Shown piece by piece: positions 29,705-37,981 of a stretch of 64,000 nucleotides of DNA (positions are counted from its first letter, which is position 1; each line of letters opens with the position of its first letter). Both the position numbers and the translations under genes were made by a program. Source of the stretch: Neolewinella xylanilytica (GTDB lineage Bacteria > Bacteroidota > Bacteroidia > Chitinophagales > Saprospiraceae); assembly GCF_002934605.1 (NCBI RefSeq), contig NZ_PTJC01000006.1, positions 868,001-932,000 of the forward strand. The letters are read 5' to 3'. A model generated the notes under the pieces. That model ran no database searches, was not told the origin of the DNA, and saw only the letters and a program-made list of their open reading frames with translations.

Positions 29705-30136
29705 ATGGCTACCCCCGAAAAAGACCTGGAAACTACCTTCAACGAGAAAGGCGAGCTGATTAGCCCGGTCCTTCCCGCAGGCGTGAAAAATTTTTTGATT
29801 GACATTGACGGGACGGTCTGTGACGATATCCCCAACGAGGAACCCGAGCGCATGGCTACCTGCCTGCCTTACCCGGACGCGTTGCGGATCGTGAACAAAT
29901 GGTACGAGGACGGTCACATCATCACCTTCTTCACTTCCCGCACCGAGGAGCACCGGGAGATCACCGAAGAATGGCTCAACCGGCATAATTTCAAGTATCA
30001 CGGTATGCTTATGGGTAAACCTCGCGGCGGCAACTACCACTGGATCGACAACCACATCGTTAAGGCTACCCGCTTCAAAGGAAAGTTTACCGACCTGATC
30101 GTCAAGAACCGTGACGTAGAGGTGTTTAACGACTAG
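29705..30136 (+). CDS. HAD-superfamily phosphatase
   Basis: The 143-residue protein has HAD motif I in NFLIDIDGTVCDD (residues about 28-40), motif II in IITFFTSRTEEH, and a motif III/IV area around MGKPRGGNYHWIDN. Length and layout resemble small phosphatases annotated as phosphoheptose or polynucleotide-type HADs, but the substrate is uncertain. It lies alone between the divergent SDR gene and a gene-free region. A longer frame begins 23 codons upstream and is not preferred because MATPEKDLE is followed by an ordinary N-terminus. Confidence 0.85.
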   Translation: MATPEKDLETTFNEKGELISPVLPAGVKNFLIDIDGTVCDDIPNEEPERMATCLPYPDALRIVNKWYEDGHIITFFTSRTEEHREITEEWLNRHNFKYHGMLMGKPRGGNYHWIDNHIVKATRFKGKFTDLIVKNRDVEVFND

Positions 30137-30465
30137 GTCGCACGCCCTCCCGTCTTTCGCTAACAACTGATGTGTCTTGAGAATCCGGTTGGCTATCCTA
30201 CCGGTGCAGGAGTTGGATGCGGTACGCCTACGGTCTAGGTAGCAATCCGTTTCCAACAGCGCGAATCCTTACGGGGCATTGCCCGACCCTATACTGTATG
30301 CTGTCCCTGCCGGAAACCGCACGTGAGTGCATGGATGTAAGCTATCCGCCAAAGTCCCTTCCCGCGCACCCATACTGCTATCGGACCAATCGATCCCTTA
30401 CCCATTTTTCGGCGATTGAGCCCTATCGATAGAATGGATCCCCCGATGAAAGCTCAAATTAGGTG
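30137..30465. other. Intergenic stretch without recognised gene
   Basis: A 71-codon frame at 30217-30432 has no recognisable domain and an unusual composition. I see no gene in this part. Confidence 0.35.
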
Positions 30466-30496
30466 TTGCGCCGTGTAAGTGCAAGACGTATATTTG
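30466..30496 (+). promoter_or_regulatory. Promoter of a putative small RNA
   Basis: TTG at 30466-30468, a 20-base spacer and a perfect TATATTTG -7 box at 30489-30496. No coding frame begins downstream before the terminator at 30549. Confidence 0.55.
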
Positions 30497-30501
30497 GTGA
30501 G

Positions 30502-30583
30502 TAGCCGCGTTAATTGTGACTAAGAGACCTACTTAACAAACCTATCCGGTTGCGGAGGAAGATATTTCCTCTGCGACTTTTTT
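30502..30583 (+). ncRNA. Candidate 80-nt small RNA
   Basis: It is bounded by the promoter at 30466-30496 and by a strong intrinsic terminator at 30549-30583. The body between is short, carries no ORF of note and matches no RNA family I recognise. It would be a free-standing small RNA or a short attenuated leader; the next gene downstream is on the opposite strand, which argues for the former. Confidence 0.45.
30549..30583 (+). terminator. Intrinsic terminator of the putative small RNA
   Basis: A 12-bp stem with two G-T pairs (30549-30560 with 30566-30577), loop GATAT, then six T. Confidence 0.75.
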
Positions 30584-30609
30584 ACGCTTTCTGACATACC
30601 ATGATGATT

Positions 30610-30636
30610 GCCCCGAGATGCCTCTGGCATCCGGGG
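30610..30636 (-). terminator. Hairpin just after the HlyD gene
   Basis: Arms 30610-30622 and 30626-30636 pair with one bulged base around a 3-base loop. It lies 6 bases past the HlyD stop on the minus strand; no clear U run follows. Confidence 0.35.
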
Positions 30637-30641
30637 TGCTT

Positions 30642-31991
30642 TCATTGTTGGTTTTCCGCGTAGAAGGCGTCTTTTTCCACCACCTGTACACGCTCACCGG
30701 AGGCGAGCGTCCTGCTTAGGGCCGTGTATGGTCCCGCTACAACTTGCTGTCCGGGTTCGACTCCGGAGACTATCTGGATATACTTGGCATCCTGGAGGCC
30801 GGTTTGAACCGGTACTTTTGAAATCGTGTCGTTTTGAACGATAAAAATCACCTCCTGGAGGTCGGCCGTTCCGGCAGGGTCGTCTTCGTTGGTTTCGCCT
30901 TCCCGGGTAGCAACTGATTCGATCGGTACGCTGACGGCGTTCTCGGCCACCTGGGTTAGGATATCCACGCTGGCGGACATCCCCGGGCGGAAGGGATAGG
31001 CATTGCCGGCGGAGATTAAATCGGCGTAGCTATCCGGGTCGATGCTGATCCGTACCTCGAAGTTGGTTACCTGATCGCTGTTCAACACGTTGTCGGCCAA
31101 GCCTGCGGTGGTACTGCTATTGGCGATCTGGGTGACGGTACCGGTAAATGTCCGGTTGAGGTAGGCATCCACCTCGACATTTGCCTTATCGCCCAGGTTG
31201 ACGGAAGGAACATCGTTTTCACTTACCTCGACGCGAACTTCCATGGCATTGAGGTTGGCGATCCGCATGAGCTCGGTACCCGTCATTTGAATCGTTCCTA
31301 CTACCCGTTCTCCCTGTTCTACGTTCAGTAGCGAGACCACTCCGCCCATCGGGGCGTAGATGGTGGTCCGGCGCAGGCTGGTGCGCAATTCGTTCAGGGT
31401 GGCTTCACTGGACTGGATGCCGTATTCGGCGGCACGGGCGCTTTCCTCCGCAGCCTGGATATTGCTTTCCGCGGCGCTCAGGTTCGCTTCCAGTCCGCGC
31501 ACGTTCGCCTGGCTGGTTTCCAATTCCGCTTCGCTGATCACACCATCCTCGAACAGTTGCTGGTTGCGTTTCAGGACATCACGGGCGTTGGCCAACTGGG
31601 CGGCAGTTTGCTCGCGTTGCGCCTGCTGGGTCTTGATCTGGGCGCGAGCGTTGGCCAGCTGCGCCTTGCTGCTATTGACGCCGGCTACCCCCCGGGCTAC
31701 TTGCGATTGGTAGGCATCAGCATCGATTTTGGCCAGGAGCTGATTCGGAACTACGCTATCGCCTTCTTCGACGTAGAGTTCGACCACTTCCCCCGAAACG
31801 TCTGAGCTGATTTTTACTTCCGTTTGCGGGAATATTTTACCGCTGGCACTCACTACCTCCTGAAGATCGCGTAGCGCTACCTCCCGAACGAATACCCGTG
31901 TTCCCTCCTCGGGGCGGTTGCTTAAAATAATGGCGACTACGGCGATAAGCGCTATAACTGCCAAACCAAGAATGATGGCTTTACGGGACAT
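30642..31991 (-). CDS. HlyD/MacA-type periplasmic adaptor
   Basis: One N-terminal membrane helix (residues 5-24), then a lipoyl-type half motif (VVSASGKIFPQTEVKISSDVSGEVVELYVEEGD), a long helical hairpin rich in Ala/Gln (about 85-205) and the second half (TTIYAPMGGVVSLLNVEQGERV). A beta barrel follows (DKANVEVDAYL). This is the adaptor of tripartite efflux systems, linking an inner-membrane pump to TolC. The TolC gene is 20 bases upstream, but no ABC or RND pump gene is next to it. The 449 residues are normal for the family. Confidence 0.93.
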   Translation of the reverse strand: MSRKAIILGLAVIALIAVVAIILSNRPEEGTRVFVREVALRDLQEVVSASGKIFPQTEVKISSDVSGEVVELYVEEGDSVVPNQLLAKIDADAYQSQVARGVAGVNSSKAQLANARAQIKTQQAQREQTAAQLANARDVLKRNQQLFEDGVISEAELETSQANVRGLEANLSAAESNIQAAEESARAAEYGIQSSEATLNELRTSLRRTTIYAPMGGVVSLLNVEQGERVVGTIQMTGTELMRIANLNAMEVRVEVSENDVPSVNLGDKANVEVDAYLNRTFTGTVTQIANSSTTAGLADNVLNSDQVTNFEVRISIDPDSYADLISAGNAYPFRPGMSASVDILTQVAENAVSVPIESVATREGETNEDDPAGTADLQEVIFIVQNDTISKVPVQTGLQDAKYIQIVSGVEPGQQVVAGPYTALSRTLASGERVQVVEKDAFYAENQQ

Positions 31992-32011
31992 GCTGAAAAA
32001 ATTTGCTGTGG

Positions 32012-33460
32012 TTAGTTGAGGGAAAGATCCTGGCCAAGGTAAAACTGAATGACCTCCCGGTTGAAAATGAGCTGGTACTTGGAGCGCGTGAGTTCAACGC
32101 GCGCCTGCTCCAGCCGATTGGCCGCAGTAGTGAGATCGAGGCTGTTGGCCGCACCGGCACTGAACCGGCGATCGGCAGCATCGTAGGCTTGCTGGGCGGC
32201 ATCCAGGCTGACTTCCGCCGCGCGGTAGGTTTCCCGCGCCGCCCGCAAATCACCCAGTGCCCGCTCGACATCCGACCGGAGTTGGTTCTCGGCCTGGTCG
32301 ACCTCAATATCGGCGCTAAGGCGCTGCAACTCCGCCCGCTCGACGTTGAGGCGGTTGCGGTTTTGGTTGTAGATGGGTACGTTCAGGCTCATTCCGATGG
32401 CCTGGCTGAAGTTCTGGTCCAGTTGGTTCAGGTACGCTAAGTTGGGGTACACGATGCCGGTCTGGTTAAAGGTCGATATCGTTGTCTCCTGCCCACCGAT
32501 ATTTACCGGCACGGGTGGCCCCTGCACCAATTCCGCGTTGCTTTCGTCCGGGTTTGCGAAATCTTTGGCTATACTGGAGTAGTTGGTGCTCAGGTTAGCG
32601 AATAACTGGATCGTAGGTCGGAGGCCCGCCCGGGCTACTTCCTTGGCCAGATCGGCGGATGTGCGCCGTAGTTCGGCGGCCCGTATGGCGGGCTGGGTTT
32701 GCCGGGCGGCGTTCAGTACGTCCTGTAAGTCATAATCCGAAACCAGCACGCTCTCGTCGAGATCCTGCACCGGGTTCACGATGCTGAAATCCTGATTGGG
32801 GTCCAATTCCAGTAACAGCTGCAGGTCGAGCAGAGCGAGCTGTACCTGATTCTCTAAATCGACTACGGTACGCTGGTTGGCGGCCTGCTGCGCTACCAGG
32901 TCGAAGCGCTGGGCGGCGGCCAGGCTACCCGCCCGGATTTGGGCATCGGTATTCTCCAGTTGGCTATCGATCAGTTCCAGCTGTACGCGCGCGTTAGCGA
33001 GTTGCTCCTGGGTGAGCAGGATGGTCAAGTAGCTGTTGGCAACCAGTAAGCCCACATCGTTGCCCGCTACCCGGGCATCCGTCACGGCGGCCTCCAGGTC
33101 GATTTCCGATTGGCGGATACTATTGCGGAGCAATCCGCCGTCGTAAAGCGTCACGGCCCCCTGAACCTGGTAGCCCTGAGAGAAGATGTTCTGGGCCTCA
33201 AAGGTGTTCGTAGTCGGGTCGATACTCCTTCCCAGCAGGTAGTTTACGCTGGTTCCCGCATTCAGGCTGGGTAAGCGGTTGTTGCGGCTCTGTTGCAGGT
33301 CCAGCCGGGCTAGGGCCGTCGAGTTATTGAGTCGGCGTACCTGAAGACTGTTTTCCCTCGCGTAGGTGACCGCTTCGCTGAGGGTCCATTCGGTATCGTT
33401 CTGCGCCACGGCCCACGCTGGCATCATAAGGGCAAGGAATAGGTAAAAGAGCAACCGCAT
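32012..33460 (-). CDS. TolC-family outer-membrane efflux protein
   Basis: A signal peptide (ending AVAQ) precedes two OEP repeats with long helices: WTLSEAVTYARENSLQVRRLNN and, in the middle, QDVLNAARQTQPAIRAAELRR. Helical segments such as QAADIEVDQAENQLRSDVERAL alternate with short barrel strands (YQLIFNREVIQFYLGQDL at the end). TolC forms an outer-membrane channel with a periplasmic tunnel. Its 482 residues are normal. It is the first gene of a two-gene operon with the adaptor. Confidence 0.95.
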   Translation of the reverse strand: MRLLFYLFLALMMPAWAVAQNDTEWTLSEAVTYARENSLQVRRLNNSTALARLDLQQSRNNRLPSLNAGTSVNYLLGRSIDPTTNTFEAQNIFSQGYQVQGAVTLYDGGLLRNSIRQSEIDLEAAVTDARVAGNDVGLLVANSYLTILLTQEQLANARVQLELIDSQLENTDAQIRAGSLAAAQRFDLVAQQAANQRTVVDLENQVQLALLDLQLLLELDPNQDFSIVNPVQDLDESVLVSDYDLQDVLNAARQTQPAIRAAELRRTSADLAKEVARAGLRPTIQLFANLSTNYSSIAKDFANPDESNAELVQGPPVPVNIGGQETTISTFNQTGIVYPNLAYLNQLDQNFSQAIGMSLNVPIYNQNRNRLNVERAELQRLSADIEVDQAENQLRSDVERALGDLRAARETYRAAEVSLDAAQQAYDAADRRFSAGAANSLDLTTAANRLEQARVELTRSKYQLIFNREVIQFYLGQDLSLN

Positions 33461-33564
33461 TTTGCTGAATGTTTATAGGCCAGCAAAACTAAGGTTCCTA
33501 CCGGGGGATAGAAATTTATTCTATCAACGGTGCACGGAATTAGACGGGTGGAAAGCAAGGTGGG

Positions 33565-34923
33565 TCAAAGACTGCTATTGATGATCGCGCTCCCCACAAG
33601 GCGGTCGTATCGCCCCCCTAAAGGGCGGTAGTACAGCAGGGCGATGTAATCGTTTTCCGTTACGGAATGGTTGCCTTCCGTGTCTTCGTACACCGTCTCC
33701 CGGCGATCGGAGGCCGCATCGTCGGTCACGTAATAGTAGTTGTAAAAGCCCTGTTTAATGAGGAAGCGGCCAACGTAAGCGCTGATACCCGGGTTCCATA
33801 CCATTCGGTAAGCCGGCTTTTTCTGCCACTCGGTCAGCGCTCCGTACAGGTATACGTCATCCTGTAGCGGAAGCCCCGACTGGGTCTTCAGCACCGGCAT
33901 GATTTCGACGTACTCGCCCGTGTATTCCAGGCCAAAGCGCGCGTAGTTCTCCTGCAAATACTCATCGGCCAGATTCAGTGCGGGGCGGTCGCCACCGACG
34001 TTGACAAAATCTCCGTTGAGGTCGAAATACTGGGAATACACCGTTCCGCCCCGCGTCAGTTCCGGCGCCAGGAGCATGCCGTAGCGGTCGCCCTCGTTGG
34101 TTATGCTGCTGACGTCCGCCCGCGGTGCCTGGACCGACCGGATATCCAGATTCCTGAATTCGTTACCACCGCGGAAAATGATCCGGTCCTGGTAGTTAAA
34201 CTGCACGCTTTCCCGACCCAGTAAATTGGGCTCGACGGCTGCCACGGCATTATCCCACCGCCCGTTCTGGATCACGGTAGCCGAAAGCTCCTGAAGCGGC
34301 GCGCGGGGTTGCAATTGCTTCGTGTTAGCCGTCAGCCGTACTTCCTGGTGGGTATGGATTTTATCGACCACGGCCGGTCGGGTTACCTGCCCGTTGATAC
34401 CGGCTACGTTCTCCGACACCATAAACCGCCGCGTAATTACCGGGCGGTTGCCGTCCTGGGTGTCGTAAACCACCAGGAGGTAGTTCCCGCTTTTTTCCAG
34501 CCGCATATCGGCATTGGGAAATACCAGCTCGTAGTGGGTAAAGGGCATCAGCGTTCGCAGGCTGAAATCATAATCCTGGATGTAATCGTTCCCAAAGCCG
34601 CTGTTGTATTCCATTTGGCCGAGATTCGATGGCCTCCAGTCTTGGTTGCAGTGGATGAAACTGTAGGAATACCGGGTCACGTCCTCCCGGAGATCGTCAA
34701 AGCTCAACCGCAGCCGGGCACCGCCATTGAGTTCGATGATGGGATACGAATTGGGAAAGCCATCAACGCGCAATTTTACGGTGTGCAGGTTCTCCACGTA
34801 CGTATAGTCGAAGTACCGTAGCTCGGTGTCTTGCGCGCCTAGCCACTGCCCGGAGAGGAGAACGAGGAACAGGGCGCCGGAGCGCAGGAAGGAAGCGAAT
34901 CCGGAAACGGGCCAACGGATCAT
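33565..34923 (-). CDS. DUF5103 / type IX secretion plug-type protein
   Basis: Signal peptide ending LGAQD, then a beta-rich protein with the DUF5103 signatures YDTQDGNRPVITRRFMVSE, IIFRGGNEFRNLDIRSVQ and a C-terminal NDYIALLYYRPLGGRYDR. In Flavobacterium johnsoniae a member of this family plugs the SprA translocon of the type IX secretion system. That link is from family knowledge; no other T9SS gene is in the window. Its ATG overlaps the stop of the glycosylase gene by four bases (ATGA). A near copy of the dispersed 15-mer lies inside the signal-peptide region. Confidence 0.85.
   Translation of the reverse strand: MIRWPVSGFASFLRSGALFLVLLSGQWLGAQDTELRYFDYTYVENLHTVKLRVDGFPNSYPIIELNGGARLRLSFDDLREDVTRYSYSFIHCNQDWRPSNLGQMEYNSGFGNDYIQDYDFSLRTLMPFTHYELVFPNADMRLEKSGNYLLVVYDTQDGNRPVITRRFMVSENVAGINGQVTRPAVVDKIHTHQEVRLTANTKQLQPRAPLQELSATVIQNGRWDNAVAAVEPNLLGRESVQFNYQDRIIFRGGNEFRNLDIRSVQAPRADVSSITNEGDRYGMLLAPELTRGGTVYSQYFDLNGDFVNVGGDRPALNLADEYLQENYARFGLEYTGEYVEIMPVLKTQSGLPLQDDVYLYGALTEWQKKPAYRMVWNPGISAYVGRFLIKQGFYNYYYVTDDAASDRRETVYEDTEGNHSVTENDYIALLYYRPLGGRYDRLVGSAIINSSL
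34874..34888 (-). repeat. Near copy of the dispersed 15-mer (one mismatch)
   Basis: Reverse-complement copy with one change, inside the signal-peptide coding region of the DUF5103 gene. Confidence 0.35.
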
Positions 34924-35570
34924 CGAAAAGCATTGAGTTTACTGACAAAGCGGTTTCCCCGGTGATAAAATCGCCAGGGTCGGGAGGCCCATTCCGCACC
35001 GGCACCATCAATGCCGATCCGCGGCGTGGCGACGATATCTTCCGCCATAACCGGTGCGCGGCCGAACGATAATTGCACGGGAGAAGCGGGGTCCAGCAGA
35101 TCCAGCGCATTGTGGATGCGCGTTATCCCCAGGGCTTTCGAGACAACGCCGGGTCCCCGGCTTAGTTGCGGTTTTAAGTTTTCCATATGACGCCGCCGCA
35201 GCATCTCCTCCAGGCCGAGGTTTGGCTCCACCGCGCGGATCAGCACCGCGTGGGGCACCTCGGCCGGCCCGGTGATCACGTTAAACAGCTCGTGAATGCC
35301 GTAACAGAGGTAAACGTAACTGGTGCCGGCTCCGGCGAAGAAGGGCTCGGTGCGTGCGGTCCGCCGTCCGCCAAAGGCGTGGCTGGCGCGGTCTTGCGGG
35401 GCCCAGTAGGCTTCGGTTTCGGTGATGAACCCGCTAGTAAGCCCCCCATCCGTGCGGGTCGTGAGCTCCATACCGATAAGCCCCCGGGCAATGGCTACGG
35501 GATCCTGTCCGGAAAGGAACGCGCGTAGTTCCCGCGCTCCGGCGCCAATAAATTGCTGATTCGATTGCAT
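34920..35570 (-). CDS. DNA-3-methyladenine glycosylase (AAG/MPG family)
   Basis: The enzyme excises alkylated purines in base excision repair. Family signatures are PVAIARGLIGMEL, GFITETEAYWAPQDRASHAFGGRRTART with the catalytic Glu, YLCYGIHELFNVIT, AVLIRAVEP and LSRGPGVVSKALGI. The 216 residues match bacterial AAG. It overlaps the downstream DUF5103 gene by four bases, so the two are cotranslated although unrelated in function. A copy of the dispersed 15-mer lies in its first codons. Confidence 0.93.
   Translation of the reverse strand: MQSNQQFIGAGARELRAFLSGQDPVAIARGLIGMELTTRTDGGLTSGFITETEAYWAPQDRASHAFGGRRTARTEPFFAGAGTSYVYLCYGIHELFNVITGPAEVPHAVLIRAVEPNLGLEEMLRRRHMENLKPQLSRGPGVVSKALGITRIHNALDLLDPASPVQLSFGRAPVMAEDIVATPRIGIDGAGAEWASRPWRFYHRGNRFVSKLNAFR
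35531..35545 (+). repeat. Copy C of dispersed 15-mer CCCGCGCTCCGGCGC
   Basis: Exact copy, inside the first codons of the glycosylase gene, where the minus strand encodes GAGAR. Confidence 0.5.
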
Positions 35571-35623
35571 AGACCGGGCAATTGCTACCGGTGACCTGCG
35601 ATGCGGCCCACCGCGGCCGATGC

Positions 35624-37300
35624 TTAAACCTTTTCCTGGCGCAGTTCCCGGCGAAGAATTTTACCGACGTTGCTTTTCGGAAGTTCAGCCCGGAACTCCA
35701 CCTCTTTGGGCACCTTGTAACCGGTAAGCTCCTTGCGGCAGAAGGCGATGAGCTCGTCCTCGGTGAGCGACTTGTCTTTTTTTACGACAAAAATCTTCAC
35801 CACCTCCCCGGAGCGGTCGCTGGGAATACCCACCGCGGCACACTCGAGCACCTTGGGGTGGCCGGCAATGACGTCTTCCACTTCGTTGGGGTAAACGTTG
35901 AAACCGGAGACCAGGATCATGTCCTTTTTCCGGTCCACGATCCGGAAGAAGCCGTCTTCGGACATCATTCCGATGTCGCCCGTATTGAGCCAACCGTCGT
36001 GTAGCACCTTGGCGGTATCCTCCGGGCGATTGTAGTAGCCCTTCATTACCTGGGGCCCTTTGATCTGGATCTCGCCGCGTTCTTCCGAGGTGGCCGGGCG
36101 GTTTTCCTCATCGTTCCATACCCGCATTACGGTATTGGGCATAGGGACGCCGATCGAACCGATGCGCAAGGATTCGTTGAGTGGATTCATGCTTGCCGCC
36201 GGACTGGTTTCGGTAAGGCCATAGCCCTCGCTGAGGGGCACGCCGGTTACCTTTTGCCAGCGTTCGGCTACCGATCGCTGTACGGCCATCCCCCCGCCGA
36301 CGGTAATCTTGAGGTGGCGAAAATCCAGGGAAGTAAAGGAGTCATCGTTGAGCAGTCCGTTGAAGAGGGTGTTTACCCCGGTCATGGCGGCGATCCGGTT
36401 GTCCTTGAACGCTTTGACGATGGTACTCAGGTCGCGCGGGTTTACGATCAGGACGTTACAGATGCCGTGGCAGAAGATGGCCACCGAATTGACGGTGAAG
36501 GCAAAGATGTGGTAAAGGGGCAGGGGACAGAGCATCCGCTCGTCGCTCCCCTCCTGGAGCTTTTGGGTCATCCATGCTTTGGATTGCATGGCGTTGGCTA
36601 CCAGGTTTGCATTGGTCAGCATGGCTCCTTTGGATACGCCGGTGGTGCCGCCGGTATACTGCAGGGCGATGGTGTCATCCGGCTGTCCCTCGAAGTGGGG
36701 GAGCGGGTGTTTCTTTCCTTCGTCGAGGGCCGTCTGAAAGTCGACCGCCGAGGGCAGGTTGTACTGGGGCACCATTTTTTTGACGTTCCGCACCACGAAG
36801 TTGGTCAGCCCCCCCTTGAGCCAGCCCAGCATGCCGCCGATGGTGGTCAGAATCACGGTGTTGATGTCGGTTTCCTCGATAATCTGCTCGAGGTTGGCGG
36901 CAAAGTTTTCCGCGATGAAAATGCCCTTACAGCCGCTGTCGGTGAACTGATGCTTCATCTCCCGCGGGGTGTACAACGGATTGGTATTGACGATCACCAA
37001 CCCGGCCTTGAGCACGGCGTGGAGCACGATCGGGTACTGTAACATGTTCGGCATCATGACGGCGACCTTGTCTCCCGGCTGCAGACCGCGGTAATGCAAA
37101 TATCCCCCGAGGGCGGTGCTGAGTTTGTCTAGCTCGGCGTAGGTCAGGTCTTTACCCATGCAGCTGAAGGCCGGCCGGTTGGCAAATTGCTTACAGGTGA
37201 CGGCAAGGAGGTCCTTGAGGGTGGAGTGGGTATGCACGTCAACGTTGGCGGGGATGCCGGCCGGATACTGGGAAAGCCAAGGACGCTGGTCGGTATTCAT
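35624..37300 (-). CDS. fadD: Long-chain fatty-acid-CoA ligase
   Basis: The ATP-dependent acyl-CoA synthetase activates fatty acids via an acyl-adenylate. The signature YTGGTTGVSKGAMLTNANL is the AMP-binding P-loop, followed by EGYGLTETSPA, GWLNTGDIGMMSEDGFF, and the hinge VDRKKDMILVSGFNVYPNEVE, with the terminal catalytic Lys region PKSNVGKILRRELR. Its 558 residues match E. coli FadD. It sits close to an acyl-CoA dehydrogenase gene about 0.7 kb away on the same strand, both feeding beta-oxidation. Confidence 0.95.
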   Translation of the reverse strand: MNTDQRPWLSQYPAGIPANVDVHTHSTLKDLLAVTCKQFANRPAFSCMGKDLTYAELDKLSTALGGYLHYRGLQPGDKVAVMMPNMLQYPIVLHAVLKAGLVIVNTNPLYTPREMKHQFTDSGCKGIFIAENFAANLEQIIEETDINTVILTTIGGMLGWLKGGLTNFVVRNVKKMVPQYNLPSAVDFQTALDEGKKHPLPHFEGQPDDTIALQYTGGTTGVSKGAMLTNANLVANAMQSKAWMTQKLQEGSDERMLCPLPLYHIFAFTVNSVAIFCHGICNVLIVNPRDLSTIVKAFKDNRIAAMTGVNTLFNGLLNDDSFTSLDFRHLKITVGGGMAVQRSVAERWQKVTGVPLSEGYGLTETSPAASMNPLNESLRIGSIGVPMPNTVMRVWNDEENRPATSEERGEIQIKGPQVMKGYYNRPEDTAKVLHDGWLNTGDIGMMSEDGFFRIVDRKKDMILVSGFNVYPNEVEDVIAGHPKVLECAAVGIPSDRSGEVVKIFVVKKDKSLTEDELIAFCRKELTGYKVPKEVEFRAELPKSNVGKILRRELRQEKV

Positions 37301-37502
37301 GATCTGCTGGTTTAAGCTTGGTGAGGGTAAAGTACAACAAGGGTATCGGAATTTCCCAACGCATCAACCGCAATAGGCCTGAAGACGTTCTCATTGGAAC
37401 ACTTGCGAACAACGCTCATTACGGATCCGCCACCACGGCGGCTCTCGCTAATTTTACGGATATTCGCTATACATTTTACCAGCTTAAATCTTCCCACCCA
37501 CA

Positions 37503-37892
37503 ATGGAAAACGGAATCCTCACCGACGCCCAGCAAAAAGATGCTGAGTTGATTCAGACTTTGCTTGACAAGATCGTATCCAAAAAAGGCTTCGATAACAT
37601 TAAGGCGAATGCAGAGGGGTACGAAACCCCCGCCAAGATCCGCCGCAGCAAAGACTCCGATGAATACTTCATCCCCGATGTCACCGGTGAGGTCAATGGC
37701 CGTAAAAGCTACTTTGAGCTCGGGCTCAAGTCCGACGACGTACGGGAAGTAGTAACCAAATGGCGGCTACTGAGCTCGCTGGCCGCCTACAAGCATGGCA
37801 AGCTGTATTTGGCCGTTCCCCGCGGTCACATGGCCTTCACCAACCGGATTCTCGCCGATTATCCGATTCAAGCAGAAGTCGTTAAGATTTAA
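37503..37892 (+). CDS. Hypothetical protein, weakly nuclease-like
   Basis: I do not recognise the family. The 129-residue soluble protein has a middle section YFIPDVTGEVNGRKSYFELG, where an Asp, a beta turn and a Glu resemble the core of PD-(D/E)XK folds, but the third acid-x-Lys step reads ELGLK and is not canonical. A catalytic role is therefore doubtful; it may be a relic fold or unrelated. It is flanked by divergent and convergent genes, with a good terminator behind it. A TACATTTT promoter-like box lies at 37470. Confidence 0.55.
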   Translation: MENGILTDAQQKDAELIQTLLDKIVSKKGFDNIKANAEGYETPAKIRRSKDSDEYFIPDVTGEVNGRKSYFELGLKSDDVREVVTKWRLLSSLAAYKHGKLYLAVPRGHMAFTNRILADYPIQAEVVKI

Positions 37893-37916
37893 GCAAAGGC
37901 TCTCGGGACTAAATCG

Positions 37917-37953
37917 AAAAGGGGTTAAGGATGCAACATCCTTAACCCCTTTT
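37917..37953. terminator. Bidirectional terminator between convergent genes
   Basis: A perfect 17-bp stem (37917-37933 with 37937-37953) around CAA, with an A run on the left arm and T run on the right. It separates the plus gene ending at 37892 from the minus gene ending at 37982. Confidence 0.85.
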
Positions 37954-37981
37954 CTCCTTTGGTCCTTAGCCCCTTGCTACG

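Noticed and set aside
30137-30641. tRNA or riboswitch in the long noncoding stretch
   Set aside because: No cloverleaf arms or CCA-end pattern and no known riboswitch core were seen; only the promoter-terminator pair stands out.
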